64,000 nt of DNA from positions 1,178,001-1,242,000 of the forward strand of contig NZ_CP010945.1 in the NCBI RefSeq assembly GCF_000293885.2. Reading direction: 5' to 3'. The first letter of the stretch is position 1, and each line of letters starts with the position of its first letter. The notes beneath the pieces were generated by a model that searched no databases, was not told the DNA's origin, and saw only the letters and a program-made list of their open reading frames with translations. This document shows positions 18,451-27,492 of this stretch, piece after piece. The position numbers and the translations under genes were made by a program. Source of the stretch: Pseudomonas fluorescens NCIMB 11764. GTDB taxonomy: Bacteria > Pseudomonadota > Gammaproteobacteria > Pseudomonadales > Pseudomonadaceae.

Positions 18451-19325
18451 TCATGGGTTCCGCGAGGGGCAGGACTCAACGCGGGCAATGCATCGGCCGT
18501 GAGCGAACCCGGCAGACGAATCTCAACCGCGACCGGCAGGTGATCGGAAATGGGTTGTGCCAGCACTTCGACCTTTTCCAGCGTCAGCGTCGGGCTCAAC
18601 AGAATGTGGTCCAGACAGCGCTGCGGGCGCCAGCTGGGGAAGGTTGCTTCCAATTGCGGCGCCAGCAGGCCGAGGTCGCGCAACGGAGAATTTTGCAGCA
18701 GGTCACTGGCGTGGGTATTCATGTCGCCCATCAGCACCTGATGTTTATAACCACCGATCAGCTCGCGGATGTAAGCCAGTTGCATGCTCCGGGCGCGGGC
18801 GCCCAGCGCCAGGTGCATCATGACCACCACCAACGCTTCCGGACCTTCACCGAAACGCACCAGGATCGCACCGCGACCCTTGGGCCCCGGCAGCGGATGA
18901 TCTTCAATCGCCCACGGGCGCAGGCGACTGAGCACGCCATTGCTGTGCTGGCCGAGGCGACCGAGATTGCGATTGAGTTGTTGATACCAGTAGGGGAAGG
19001 CACCGAGTTGCGCCAGGTGTTCAACTTGATTGACGTAGCCGGATCGCAGGCTGCCGCCGTCGGCTTCCTGCAGGGCGACCAGATCGAAGTCGCCCAACAG
19101 ATTGCCGATCTTTTGCAGATTGTCAGCACGACCGGTGTGCGGCAACAGGTGTTGCCAGCCCCGGGTCAGGTAGTGCCGATAGCGCTCGGTACTGATACCG
19201 ACCTGAATGTTGAAGCTGAGCAAGCGCAGACGGCTGTCTGCGGGCAGGCCCGTCGATTCCAGGTGATGTTCGTTGACCCGCGGATCATGCAGGCCAACGA
19301 CGCGTTCAGTTCCCCAGCGGCGCAT
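18447..19325 (-). CDS. Endonuclease/exonuclease/phosphatase family protein
   Basis: 292 residues with the EEP fold motifs in order: LLSFNIQVG, VALQEADGG (catalytic Glu), VVVMMHLALG, VLMGDMNTHASDL, CLDHILLS and SDHLPVAVEI. The family includes DNA repair nucleases, phosphoinositide phosphatases and sphingomyelinases; the substrate here cannot be told from sequence. No signal peptide. It starts 14 bases after the dsbA stop and overlaps the next gene, so dsbA, this gene and dgcH look like one transcript. Confidence 0.88.
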   Translation of the reverse strand: MRRWGTERVVGLHDPRVNEHHLESTGLPADSRLRLLSFNIQVGISTERYRHYLTRGWQHLLPHTGRADNLQKIGNLLGDFDLVALQEADGGSLRSGYVNQVEHLAQLGAFPYWYQQLNRNLGRLGQHSNGVLSRLRPWAIEDHPLPGPKGRGAILVRFGEGPEALVVVMMHLALGARARSMQLAYIRELIGGYKHQVLMGDMNTHASDLLQNSPLRDLGLLAPQLEATFPSWRPQRCLDHILLSPTLTLEKVEVLAQPISDHLPVAVEIRLPGSLTADALPALSPAPRGTHE

Positions 19326-19339
19326 GGCAGTTGCCGCGC

Positions 19340-19981
19340 TTAGTTGGCAGCAGCCTTGTTAGCCGCTCGCTCTTTGTCGACCAGTTTGTCGGCCAGTTGC
19401 AACGCCTGCTCGGCGCCGCCGGCAGAACCCACGTCAAAGCGATACTTGCCGTTGACGATCATGGTTGGAACGCCGGAGATTTCATACTTTTTGGCCAGCT
19501 CGCGAGCTTTGTTGATCTGGCCCTTGATGGCGAAGGAATCGAAGGTCGCCAGGAACTTGTCCTTGTCTACGCCTTGAGTCGCCAGGAAGTCGGCCATTTC
19601 GTTTTTATCGGTCAGCTTTTTGTGTTCCTTCTGAATGGCGTTGAACACGGCAGCGTGAACCTTGCTCTCGACGCCCATGGCTTCCAGGGTCAGGAACATT
19701 TGGCCGTGTGCGTCCCATGGGCCGCCAAACATGGCTGGAATACGGACGAAATTCACGTCGGACGGCAGTTTCTCGACCCAGGGATTGATCACCGGCTCGA
19801 AAGCGTAGCAATGCGGGCAGCCGTACCAGAACAGCTCCACCACTTCGATCTTGCCAGGCACGGCTACCGGAACCGGATTACTCAGTTCGACATAAGGGGC
19901 GGCGGGTGCCTCGGCGGCTTGGGCAGTCATGCCGAAAAGGCTGGCAGCGACGAGTGCGGCGCTGATGATCAGATTACGCAT
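19340..19981 (-). CDS. dsbA: Thiol:disulfide interchange protein DsbA
   Basis: 213 residues. The signal peptide (MRNLIISAALVAASLFGMTAQA) sends it to the periplasm. The thioredoxin-fold active site CPHC is at residues 55-58 and the cis-proline lies in SGVPTMIV. DsbA oxidises cysteine pairs in newly exported proteins. Nearby periplasmic proteins with paired cysteines, such as the CSS-motif EAL protein, could be clients (inference). The cytochrome terminator lies upstream, so it probably has its own promoter in 19982-20074. Confidence 0.95.
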   Translation of the reverse strand: MRNLIISAALVAASLFGMTAQAAEAPAAPYVELSNPVPVAVPGKIEVVELFWYGCPHCYAFEPVINPWVEKLPSDVNFVRIPAMFGGPWDAHGQMFLTLEAMGVESKVHAAVFNAIQKEHKKLTDKNEMADFLATQGVDKDKFLATFDSFAIKGQINKARELAKKYEISGVPTMIVNGKYRFDVGSAGGAEQALQLADKLVDKERAANKAAAN

Positions 19982-20074
19982 GCTTTACTCCTGGACAATT
20001 CGGGTCGCCTCGCGCGACCTGTTTTCAGACAGGTCATGGCGGGCTTGAGTTCTGTAGTGTAACGGCAGCAGGCA

Positions 20075-20105
20075 CAAAAAAGGGCGGCCTGAGCCACCCT
20101 TTTTA
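20075..20105 (-). terminator. Intrinsic terminator of the cytochrome c genes
   Basis: On the reverse strand GGGTGGC-TCAG-GCCGCCC is followed by six Ts. It lies about 80 bases after the cc4 stop and upstream of dsbA. Confidence 0.85.
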
Positions 20106-20181
20106 TACTTGCTGCGACGGATTAATAGAGCGTTAACGTTGCAGGAGATGTACATCTCGCATATCGCTCTATCCGCCGGTC

Positions 20182-20793
20182 CTAGTGCAGACCCTGAATG
20201 TAGCTGGACACCGCAGCGATGTCTTCGTCGCTCAGGCGTTTGGCAATGGTCTGCATGGTTTTGGTGTCGCCGTCGTTGTTGCGACCGCCTTCTTCCTTGC
20301 GGAAATCGGTCAGCTGCTTGGCAATGTATTGAGCGTGCTGGCCACCCAGGTGCGGGAAGCCGGCGGCCGCGTTGCCTGCGCCGTTTGGCGAGTGGCAGCC
20401 GGTGCAGGCTGGCAAGCCCTTGGCAAGGTCACCGCCACGGAACAGTGCTTCACCGCGAGCCACGACTTTAGGGTCGGCGGCGCCAACGCTGCCTTTCTGG
20501 CTGGCGAAGTAGGCAGCGATATCGGCCATGTCCTGATCGCTCAGGTTGGTCAGCAGGCCGGTCATTTCCAGTACCGTGCGTTTGCCGGACTTGATGTCGT
20601 GCAGCTGCTTGTTCAGATAACGCTCGCCTTGACCTGCCAGTTTCGGAAAGTTAGGCGCCATGCTGTTGCCATCCGGGCCATGACAGGCGCCACATACTGC
20701 GGCTTTCGCCTGACCAGCAGTTGCATCACCTGCAGCATGGGCTATGCCGGAGATCCCCACGGTCAACAGCAGACTCACGATCAATTTGTTCAT
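20182..20793 (-). CDS. cc4: Cytochrome c4, dihaem
   Basis: 203 residues with signal peptide (cleavage after GISGIAHA). Two haem-binding motifs, CGACH (about residues 34-38) and CTGCH (about 133-137), each with a downstream Met ligand region, give the two-domain layout of cytochrome c4. It is a periplasmic electron donor to terminal oxidases such as the aa3 or cbb3 enzymes. It pairs with the c5-like gene 46 bases upstream on the same strand. Confidence 0.94.
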   Translation of the reverse strand: MNKLIVSLLLTVGISGIAHAAGDATAGQAKAAVCGACHGPDGNSMAPNFPKLAGQGERYLNKQLHDIKSGKRTVLEMTGLLTNLSDQDMADIAAYFASQKGSVGAADPKVVARGEALFRGGDLAKGLPACTGCHSPNGAGNAAAGFPHLGGQHAQYIAKQLTDFRKEEGGRNNDGDTKTMQTIAKRLSDEDIAAVSSYIQGLH

Positions 20794-20839
20794 CAGCTAA
20801 TCCAACTACGGCTAAGGGTTAAAGAGTTATGGACCGGGA

Positions 20840-21130
20840 TCACTCGCTCATCCACTGGATGATGGCTTGGTAATCCTCGGCACTGCAGTCCATGCACAAA
20901 CCACGCGGCGGCATCGCCTTGAAACCCTGGGTCACGTGTTGCACCAGCGTCTCCATACCTTTCGCCAACCTCGGCGTCCAAGCTTCCTGATCGCCCTTTC
21001 GGGGCGCCATGGGGAGTTGGCCGGAATGACAGGCACCACACACACGGTTGTACACAGCTTCCGGATCCTGTGTAGCCTGAGCGCTGTAAAGCGGCATCAA
21101 GACACCGGCAGCTAGCAGCCATTTCGTCAT
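20840..21130 (-). CDS. Cytochrome c5 family protein
   Basis: 96 residues with signal peptide (MTKWLLAAGVLMPLYSAQA). Single haem motif CGACH, then KAMPPRGLCMDCS. The Met in AMPP is the likely sixth ligand and the extra CxxC is typical of the c5 family. First gene of a two-gene unit with cc4. It is divergent from engB, sharing the about 190-bp gap. Confidence 0.9.
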   Translation of the reverse strand: MTKWLLAAGVLMPLYSAQATQDPEAVYNRVCGACHSGQLPMAPRKGDQEAWTPRLAKGMETLVQHVTQGFKAMPPRGLCMDCSAEDYQAIIQWMSE

Positions 21131-21321
21131 AAAACGACCTTTTCAGGGTTGAGAGCGTTCTGCGTTCTAGTGCGCAATCAAGGTCAATCGCTCTCGTGAA
21201 CTTCATCCTACGCTGGGACAAAGCGCACACAAAATCTGCGGCATTATATACTGGCGTCACTGAAACGGAAACGACACCGCTTGCCGCGTCCATTCCCGGC
21301 GCCGCCCACATCGGAAATCCC

Positions 21322-21963
21322 ATGCAACTCAAGAACCCCATCCTCGGCCTGTGCCAACAGTCCACCTTCATGCTCAGCGCTGCCAAAGTCGACCAATGTC
21401 CCGACGACGAAGGCTTTGAAGTGGCCTTCGCCGGGCGTTCCAACGCCGGTAAATCCAGCGCGTTGAACACCCTGACGCATGCCAGCCTGGCGCGGACCTC
21501 GAAAACTCCGGGTCGCACGCAACTCTTGAACTTCTTCAAGCTAGACGATGATCGTCGTCTGGTCGACCTGCCGGGCTACGGTTACGCGAAAGTACCAATC
21601 CCGTTGAAGCTGCACTGGCAGCGTCACCTGGAAGCTTATCTGGGTGGTCGCGAGAGTTTGAAGGGTCTGATTCTGATGATGGACATCCGTCATCCAATGA
21701 CCGACTTCGACCTGTTGATGCTCGACTGGGCCGTCGCCAGTGGCATGCCGATGCACATTCTGCTGACCAAGGCGGACAAGCTGACTTACGGCGCCGCGAA
21801 AAACGTGCTGCTCAAGGTTCAGTCAGACATTCGTAAAGGCTGGGGGGATGCGATCAGCATTCAGCTGTTTTCGGCGCCAAAACGCATGGGCCTGGAAGAC
21901 GCCTACACTGTATTGGCGGGCTGGATGGAACTGGCTGACAAAGGCTCCGAACTCGCGGAATAA
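21322..21963 (+). CDS. engB: Ribosome biogenesis GTPase EngB (YihA/YsxC)
   Basis: 213 residues. TRAFAC GTPase motifs: G1 GRSNAGKS, G2 region [11 protein letters not shown]3 [10 protein letters not shown]4 LTKADKL and G5 FSAPK. EngB is needed for late assembly of the large ribosomal subunit. The start at 21322 ([13 protein letters not shown]) matches the family N-terminus; the frame is open further upstream but without a good site. Next to polA, as in many gammaproteobacteria. Confidence 0.94.
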   Translation: MQLKNPILGLCQQSTFMLSAAKVDQCPDDEGFEVAFAGRSNAGKSSALNTLTHASLARTSKTPGRTQLLNFFKLDDDRRLVDLPGYGYAKVPIPLKLHWQRHLEAYLGGRESLKGLILMMDIRHPMTDFDLLMLDWAVASGMPMHILLTKADKLTYGAAKNVLLKVQSDIRKGWGDAISIQLFSAPKRMGLEDAYTVLAGWMELADKGSELAE

Positions 21964-21977
21964 CAAATCGCGGGCAA

Positions 21978-22109
21978 AAAAAACCCCGGACTTCTTATGG
22001 GGAGGGGGAAGTTCCGGGGTTCAAGTTCCGGACCGCTAGGGCGGGGTCCAGATTATCTGCCAACACTTAACACAACATAGGAGCATCGAAGGGCTTCACC
22101 AGCCATTCA
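21978..22109 (-). ncRNA. ersA: ErsA small RNA (Spot 42-position sRNA)
   Basis: Seen: on the reverse strand an AlgU-like promoter (22115-22142), then about 130 bases, then a terminator whose stem CCCCGGACTTC/GAAGTTCCGGGG encloses a pyrimidine-rich loop (CCCCCTCCCC) and ends in eight Ts. Known: ErsA of P. aeruginosa is a sigma-22-dependent sRNA of about 132 nt in the polA-engB interval. It acts in envelope stress, biofilm and alginate/exopolysaccharide control, for instance on algC. Position, size, promoter type and the C-rich segment all agree. The exact 5' end is inferred from promoter spacing. Confidence 0.88.
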
Positions 22110-22114
22110 GTTAC

Positions 22115-22142
22115 TCTGAGTGGCAGTTCACAGGTTTAGTTC
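22115..22142 (-). promoter_or_regulatory. AlgU (sigma-22) promoter of ersA
   Basis: On the reverse strand -35 GAACTA (22137-22142), a 17-base spacer and -10 TCAGA (22115-22119) fit the AlgU/RpoE consensus GAACTT-N16/17-TCTGA with two differences. Expected start of RNA is near 22109. Confidence 0.78.
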
Positions 22143-22207
22143 CGGGGTTACAGAAACCATTTGAAATAAGCCGGATCGCCAACCGAAATAAGCGCCCTTC
22201 GACCCTT

Positions 22208-22232
22208 CTGCCGCGGCACTATGCCGCAGCAG
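22208..22232 (-). terminator. Hairpin just after polA
   Basis: CTGC-TGCGGCA-TAG-TGCCGCG-GCAG on the reverse strand forms a strong stem 22 bases after the polA stop. There is no U-run. It could be a processing or Rho-assisted end. Confidence 0.5.
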
Positions 22233-22253
22233 ACACCGCCTGTTTCAGACGGC

Positions 22254-25025
22254 TCAGTGAGCTTCGTCCCAGTTATTGCCCACGCCAACCTCGACCAGCA
22301 GCGGCACATCAAGCTTCGCGGCATCGGCCATGTGGGAGCGAATCTCCTCGCGAACCTGATCGACCAGGTCTTCACGCACCTCAAGCACCAGTTCATCGTG
22401 CACCTGCAGGATGACTTTGGCGTCCAGACCCGATGAGGTCAGCCAGTTATCCACAGCCACCATGGCTTTCTTGATGATGTCCGCCGCCGTGCCTTGCATC
22501 GGCGCATTGATCGCCGTGCGTTCGGCGCCTTTGCGCAGGGCCGGGTTTTTCGCGTTGATTTCCGGCAAGTACAGACGACGACCGAAGAGGGTCTCGACGA
22601 AACCTTGCTCGGCCGCCTGGGCGCGGGTGCGCTCCATGTACTCCAGGACGCCTGGATAGCGAGCGAAATAGCGGTCGATGTACGCCTGGGACTGTTTGCG
22701 ATCGACGCCGATCTGCTTGGCCAGGCCAAACGCGCTCATGCCATAGATCAAACCGAAGTTGATCGCCTTGGCGCTACGACGCTGATCAGTGGTGACGTCT
22801 GCCAGCTCGACACCGAACACTTCGGCGGCGGTGGCTTTGTGTACGTCCAGGTCATTGCGGAAGGCGTGCAGCAAGCCTTCATCCTTGGCCAGGTGCGCCA
22901 TGATCCGCAGTTCGATTTGCGAGTAGTCCGCAGCCAGTAGCTTGTAGCCTTTGGGCGCCACGAACGCCTGGCGAATCCGCCGACCTTCGGCGGTGCGGAT
23001 CGGGATGTTCTGCAGGTTCGGATCGCTGGACGACAAACGCCCCGTCGCCGCGACAGCCTGATGATAAGACGTGTGAATCCGCCCGGTGCGAGGGTTGATC
23101 TGCTCCGGCAGGCGGTCGGTGTAAGTGCTTTTCAGTTTGCTCATCGAGCGGTATTGCATCAGCACTTTGGGCAGCGGGTAATCCTGTTCGGCCAGTTCCG
23201 CCAGCACCGCTTCGGCGGTAGATGCCTGGCCCTTGGCGGTTTTGCTGAGAATCGGCAAGCCGAGTTTTTCGTACAGGATCACGCCCAGTTGTTTCGGCGA
23301 GCCAAGGTTGAATTCTTCGCCAGCGATGGCAAATGCCTCACGCTCCAGCGCGACCATTTTCTCGCCCAGCTCAACGCTCTGGATGCCCAGCAGGTTGGCA
23401 TCGACCAACGCGCCCTGGCGTTCGATTCGCGCAAGCACCGGCACCAGTGGCATTTCGATGTCGCTCAAGACTTTGCTCAGGCTCGGAATCGCATTGAGCT
23501 TTTCCTGCAGGGTTTGATGCAGGCGAAGCGTCACGTCGGCGTCTTCGGCGGCGTACGGTCCGGCCAGTTCCAGGGAAATCTGGTCAAAGGTCAGCTGCTT
23601 GGCGCCTTTGCCGGCGATGTCCTGGAAGCTGGTGGTGGTGTGATTCAGGTATTTGAGCGCCAGGCTGTCCATGTCGTGACGGGTCGCGGTGGAATCCAGC
23701 ACGTAAGATTCGAGCATGGTGTCGAAGGCGATACCTTGCACGGTGATGCCGCAGCTCTGATCGCCGCCGATGGCGCAGTTGGCCAGGATGTTCATGTCGA
23801 ACTTGGCGTGCTGGCCGACCTTGAGTTTCTTCGGGTCTTCCAGGATCGGTTTCAGCGCGCGCAGCACGGTGTCACGATCGAGTTGCTCTGGAACGCCCAT
23901 GTAGGAATGGGTCAGCGGGATGTAGGCCGCTTCGTTGGCCTGTACAGCGAACGACAGGCCGACCAGCTGCGCCTGCTGCGCATCGATGCCGGTGGTTTCG
24001 GTATCAAAGGCGATCAGCGTGGCGTCATTGAGTTTTTTAAGCCAGAGGTCGAAATCCGCCTGAGTGAGAATCGTCGTGTACTTGAGTTCGGTCTCGACCG
24101 CGGCTTCTTCAGCTACCGGTGCGGTGACTTCCTGGCCGGAGCGCTTGGCGTCGCGCTGGTTTTCTTCGAACCAGCTCTTGAATTCCAGCAGGGTGTAGAG
24201 CTCGGCCAGTTTGTCGTGATCCGGCTTGCCCATTTGCAGGTCGTCGAGGCCGATGTCCAGTGGCACGTCGATCTTGATCGTCGCCAGTTGATAGGAGAGG
24301 AAGGCCATCTCCTTGTGCTCTTCGAGCTTGGCCGGCAGTGTTTTCGCGCCGCGAATCGGCAGGGTCGGAACGATATCGAGCTGGGCATACAGCTCGGTCA
24401 GGCCGCCGTTTACGCCGACCAGCAGACCGGAGGCGGTCTTGGGGCCGATGCCCGGAACGCCCGGAATGTTGTCGGACGAATCGCCCATCAGTGCCAGATA
24501 ATCGATGATCTGCTCGGGAACGACGCCGAATTTCTCCTTCACGCCCTCCACGTCCAACGCGCTACCGGTCATGGTGTTGACCAAGGTAATGTGGCCGTCG
24601 ACCAACTGCGCCATGTCTTTGTCGCCGGTGGAGATGATCACTGGGCGGTCAGCCGCCGCACTGCTGCGGGCCAGGGTGCCGATCACGTCATCGGCCTCGA
24701 CGCCTTCGACGCACAGCAGCGGGAAGCCCAGAGCGATCACGCTTTGGTGCAGCGGTTCGATCTGCACGCGCATGTCGTCGGGCATGCTTGGGCGGTTGGC
24801 CTTGTACTCGGCGAACATTTCGTCCCGGAATGTCCCGCCCTTGGCGTCGAACACCACGGCGAACGGACTGTCCGGGTACTGCTTGCGCAGACTCTTGAGC
24901 ATGTTCAGCACGCCTTTGACCGCTCCGGTCGGCAGACCTTTGGAAGTGGTCAGCGGTGGCAGGGCGTGAAAGGCGCGGTACAGGTAAGAAGAACCGTCCA
25001 CCAGGACGAGGGGGGCTTGGCTCAT
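22254..25025 (-). CDS. polA: DNA polymerase I
   Basis: 923 residues, near E. coli PolA length. The 5'-3' exonuclease domain (1-290) has [17 protein letters not shown] and the acidic clusters [11 protein letters not shown] and [11 protein letters not shown]. The 3'-5' exonuclease domain (about 325-515) keeps the metal ligands of AFDTETTG, so proofreading should be active. The polymerase domain (about 520-923) has motif A (DYSQIELR), the O-helix [12 protein letters not shown] and motif C (VHDELV). Role: Okazaki fragment processing and repair synthesis. The start at 25025 ([11 protein letters not shown]) is preferred over a TTG four codons upstream. Confidence 0.97.
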   Translation of the reverse strand: MSQAPLVLVDGSSYLYRAFHALPPLTTSKGLPTGAVKGVLNMLKSLRKQYPDSPFAVVFDAKGGTFRDEMFAEYKANRPSMPDDMRVQIEPLHQSVIALGFPLLCVEGVEADDVIGTLARSSAAADRPVIISTGDKDMAQLVDGHITLVNTMTGSALDVEGVKEKFGVVPEQIIDYLALMGDSSDNIPGVPGIGPKTASGLLVGVNGGLTELYAQLDIVPTLPIRGAKTLPAKLEEHKEMAFLSYQLATIKIDVPLDIGLDDLQMGKPDHDKLAELYTLLEFKSWFEENQRDAKRSGQEVTAPVAEEAAVETELKYTTILTQADFDLWLKKLNDATLIAFDTETTGIDAQQAQLVGLSFAVQANEAAYIPLTHSYMGVPEQLDRDTVLRALKPILEDPKKLKVGQHAKFDMNILANCAIGGDQSCGITVQGIAFDTMLESYVLDSTATRHDMDSLALKYLNHTTTSFQDIAGKGAKQLTFDQISLELAGPYAAEDADVTLRLHQTLQEKLNAIPSLSKVLSDIEMPLVPVLARIERQGALVDANLLGIQSVELGEKMVALEREAFAIAGEEFNLGSPKQLGVILYEKLGLPILSKTAKGQASTAEAVLAELAEQDYPLPKVLMQYRSMSKLKSTYTDRLPEQINPRTGRIHTSYHQAVAATGRLSSSDPNLQNIPIRTAEGRRIRQAFVAPKGYKLLAADYSQIELRIMAHLAKDEGLLHAFRNDLDVHKATAAEVFGVELADVTTDQRRSAKAINFGLIYGMSAFGLAKQIGVDRKQSQAYIDRYFARYPGVLEYMERTRAQAAEQGFVETLFGRRLYLPEINAKNPALRKGAERTAINAPMQGTAADIIKKAMVAVDNWLTSSGLDAKVILQVHDELVLEVREDLVDQVREEIRSHMADAAKLDVPLLVEVGVGNNWDEAH

Positions 25026-25099
25026 GAGCAGGATCAACCTTTTCGGCGGGTCAGGCGCTAGAATAGCGGGACCGTTGACGACAAAGGGACAAGGTTATC

Positions 25100-25390
25100 A
25101 TGCGCACACTAAATCGCCTGTTGCTGGCTGGCTTGTTTGCAATCGCACCATTGGCCGTCATGGCGGCGGACGATGCGCCATCGCCGGAACCGGATGTGAC
25201 CATCCGCACCGAAGGGGACAAAACGATCCAGGAGTACCGCCAAAATGGTTTCCTGTACGCGATCAAGGTCACTCCGAAGGTCGGAAAGCCTTATTTTCTG
25301 GTACGCGCGGACGGGTCGGATGCGAACTTCATCCGCTCGGATCAGCCGGATATGCTGATTCCGTCGTGGAAGATTTTTGAATGGAAGTAG
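25100..25390 (+). CDS. DUF2782 domain periplasmic protein
   Basis: 96 residues. Signal peptide (LLLAGLFAIAPLAVMA) then a small domain with VTIRTEGDKTIQEYRQNG and PYFLVRADGS, matching DUF2782. This family sits beside polA and thrB in pseudomonads. Function unknown. AAGG is 6 bases before the ATG. Probably co-transcribed with thrB, 58 bases downstream. Confidence 0.85.
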   Translation: MRTLNRLLLAGLFAIAPLAVMAADDAPSPEPDVTIRTEGDKTIQEYRQNGFLYAIKVTPKVGKPYFLVRADGSDANFIRSDQPDMLIPSWKIFEWK

Positions 25391-25448
25391 GTTCTTAATT
25401 TCAATCGGCGCTGGCTCAATCAGCGGCGCCCGGACTGGCAGCTAAAAC

Positions 25449-26399
25449 ATGTCTGTGTTCACCCCGCTGGCTCGGCCCGAGCTGGAAACCTTTCTCGCCC
25501 CATACGGGCTCGGCCGCCTGCTTGATTTCCAAGGGATTGCCGCCGGTAGCGAAAACACCAATTTCTTTATCAGTCTGGAACAGGGCGAATTTGTCCTGAC
25601 CCTGGTTGAGCGCGGTCCGGTTCAGGAAATGCCGTTCTTCATTGAACTGCTGGACGTGTTGCATGAGGCCGACCTTCCGGTGCCTTATGCCTTGCGCACC
25701 ACCGATGGCGTCGCCTTGCGCGAACTGGCCGGTAAGCCTGCACTGTTGCAGCCGCGCCTGCCCGGCAAGCACATCAAGATTGCCAACGCACAGCATTGCG
25801 CCCAAGTGGGCGAGTTGCTCGCGCACCTGCATCTGGCAACCCAGGCCAACATGATCAAGCGCAAGACCGATCGTGGGCTGGACTGGATGCAGGAAGAGGG
25901 CACGCAGTTGTTGTCGCACCTGAATGCCGAGCAGAGTGATTTGCTGCAGCGGGCGCTGGATGAGATCACTCAACAGAAAGAGAAGATCCTGGCGTTGCCC
26001 CGGGCCAACATCCACGCGGACCTGTTCCGCGACAACGCGATGTTCGAAGGCACGCACCTGACGGGATTGATCGACTTTTACAATGCTTGCTCGGGGCCGA
26101 TGCTCTACGACGTGGCGATTGCGCTGAATGACTGGTGTTCGGATGACGACGGGTTGATCGATGGGCCGCGAGCTCGGGCGTTGCTTGGAGCATATGCGGC
26201 GTTGCGGCCATTCACCGCTGCCGAGGCGGAGTTGTGGCCAACCATGCTGCGGGTGGCGTGCGTGCGGTTCTGGTTGTCGCGGTTGATTGCCGCAGAGTCT
26301 TTCGCCGGGCAGGACGTGTTGATTCACGATCCGATGGAATTTCAGCAGCGGTTGGCACAGCGGCAGAAGGTCAGCACGCCGCTACCTTTCGCCCTCTGA
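25449..26399 (+). CDS. thrB: Homoserine kinase (choline-kinase-fold type)
   Basis: 316 residues. The Brenner-type catalytic loop NIHADLFRDN and metal-binding LIDFYNAC show an aminoglycoside-phosphotransferase/choline kinase fold. That is the alternative ThrB found in Pseudomonas, not the GHMP-kinase ThrB of enterics. It phosphorylates homoserine in threonine synthesis. The N-terminal SENTNFFI supplies the nucleotide loop. A REP pair follows and probably ends the transcript. Confidence 0.92.
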   Translation: MSVFTPLARPELETFLAPYGLGRLLDFQGIAAGSENTNFFISLEQGEFVLTLVERGPVQEMPFFIELLDVLHEADLPVPYALRTTDGVALRELAGKPALLQPRLPGKHIKIANAQHCAQVGELLAHLHLATQANMIKRKTDRGLDWMQEEGTQLLSHLNAEQSDLLQRALDEITQQKEKILALPRANIHADLFRDNAMFEGTHLTGLIDFYNACSGPMLYDVAIALNDWCSDDDGLIDGPRARALLGAYAALRPFTAAEAELWPTMLRVACVRFWLSRLIAAESFAGQDVLIHDPMEFQQRLAQRQKVSTPLPFAL

Positions 26400-26401
26400 A
26401 T

Positions 26402-26503
26402 TGTGACGAGGGAGCTTGCTCCCGCTGGCCTGCGCAGCAGGCCCATCTTGGGGCCGCTTCGCTGCCCGGCGGAAGCAAGCGCCCTCGCCGCAGGGTATCG
26501 CAG
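26402..26503. repeat. REP pair between convergent thrB and znuA
   Basis: GTGACGAGGGAGCTTGCTCC on the left is mirrored by GGAAGCAAGCGCCCTCGCCG on the right with a central GC-rich inverted repeat (GGCCTGCGCAGCAGGCC). It is somewhat diverged from the consensus. Confidence 0.8.
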
Positions 26504-26505
26504 TG

Positions 26506-27426
26506 TTACAGCGACTCCAGACACCCCGCCAAATCATTCCCCAATTTCTCCAGCACCTGCTCATAACCTTGAGCAGTTGCCGGCGTGTATCCGCCCAGCG
26601 CATCCAGTTCCGCCAGTTTCACCGGCAGGCCAGCCACCAGTGTTTCCGCCAGGCGCGGACGCAATGGCGGTTCACTGAACACACAGGTCTTGCCCACTTC
26701 CTGCAACCGCGTGCGCATTGCCGACACATGCTGGGCACCCGGCTGGACTTCGGCGGCGACGCTGAACACACCCGTGTGCTTCAGGCCGTAAGCGTCTTCG
26801 AAGTAGTCGAAGGCTTCATGGAACACAAAGTACGGCTTGCCCGCGATACCCGCCAGCCGCGCCTTCAAGCGGAGGTCCAGCGCATCCAGGCGCTCATCGA
26901 ACGCCTTGAGATTGCTTTGATAACGCGCCGCATTGGCCGGATCGGCAGCACTTAAATCAGCGGCCATTTTCGTCGCGATCACCCGAGCATTGACCGGCGA
27001 CAGCCACAGGTGCGCATCCAGGCTGCCCGGACGGTGATCGTGATCATGCTCATCGGCTTCTTCGGCGTGGGAGTGACTGTCCTCGGCGAAGCGACGCAAT
27101 TTCAGACCCGGCAGATCCTGCACGGCCACGCTCGGCAACGTACGACCATTCAGCACGCGAGGCAGGAAACCTTCCATGGACGGACCGATCCAGTAAACCA
27201 GATCCACCGATTGAACCTTCCGTACGTCGGAAGGGCGCAAGGCATAGTTATGTGGGGAGGCCCCCGGCGGAAGCAGTACCTCCGGGATCGCCACGCCGTC
27301 CTGCACCGCAGCGGCAATCAGCTGTAGCGGCTTGATGCTGGTGAGGACCTTGACGTCGGCTTGAGCAGAACCAATCAACAGAAAACTGGCGACAAATGCG
27401 ACAAAGATAGAAAAAAGTCGGGACAC
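26506..27426 (-). CDS. znuA: Zinc ABC transporter periplasmic binding protein ZnuA
   Basis: About 306 residues with signal peptide (FSIFVAFVASFLLIGSAQA). Cluster A-I fold with metal ligands in GASPHNYAL and DAHLWLS, and the His/Asp/Glu-rich flexible loop (SHSHAEEADEHDHDH) typical of zinc-specific ZnuA. It captures Zn2+ for ZnuBC. A GTG at 27426 with GAGTGG upstream fits best; another GTG at 27435 adds three residues. Divergent from zur-znuCB across a Zur box, so all are repressed by zinc. Confidence 0.93.
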   Translation of the reverse strand: MSRLFSIFVAFVASFLLIGSAQADVKVLTSIKPLQLIAAAVQDGVAIPEVLLPPGASPHNYALRPSDVRKVQSVDLVYWIGPSMEGFLPRVLNGRTLPSVAVQDLPGLKLRRFAEDSHSHAEEADEHDHDHRPGSLDAHLWLSPVNARVIATKMAADLSAADPANAARYQSNLKAFDERLDALDLRLKARLAGIAGKPYFVFHEAFDYFEDAYGLKHTGVFSVAAEVQPGAQHVSAMRTRLQEVGKTCVFSEPPLRPRLAETLVAGLPVKLAELDALGGYTPATAQGYEQVLEKLGNDLAGCLESL

Positions 27427-27453
27427 GATGACCACTCGAAGAGGCGAGAACGG

Positions 27454-27466
27454 GTAACATAATAAC
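27454..27466. promoter_or_regulatory. Zur box
   Basis: GTAACATAATAAC (reverse strand GTTATTATGTTAC) is the AT-rich imperfect palindrome typical of Zur sites (consensus core GTTATAATATAAC). It lies centrally between znuA (-) and zur (+), 28 and 27 bases from the two start codons, so one dimer or dimer pair can block both promoters. Confidence 0.85.
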
Positions 27467-27492
27467 GTCTCTCACAAAACTCGTCGCCGCTC

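Noticed and set aside
23061..25061. A 666-codon open frame antisense to polA
   Set aside because: polA is unambiguous on the other strand; the antisense frame is Gln/His/Arg-rich low-complexity translation typical of the shadow of a GC-rich gene, with no domain or ribosome site.
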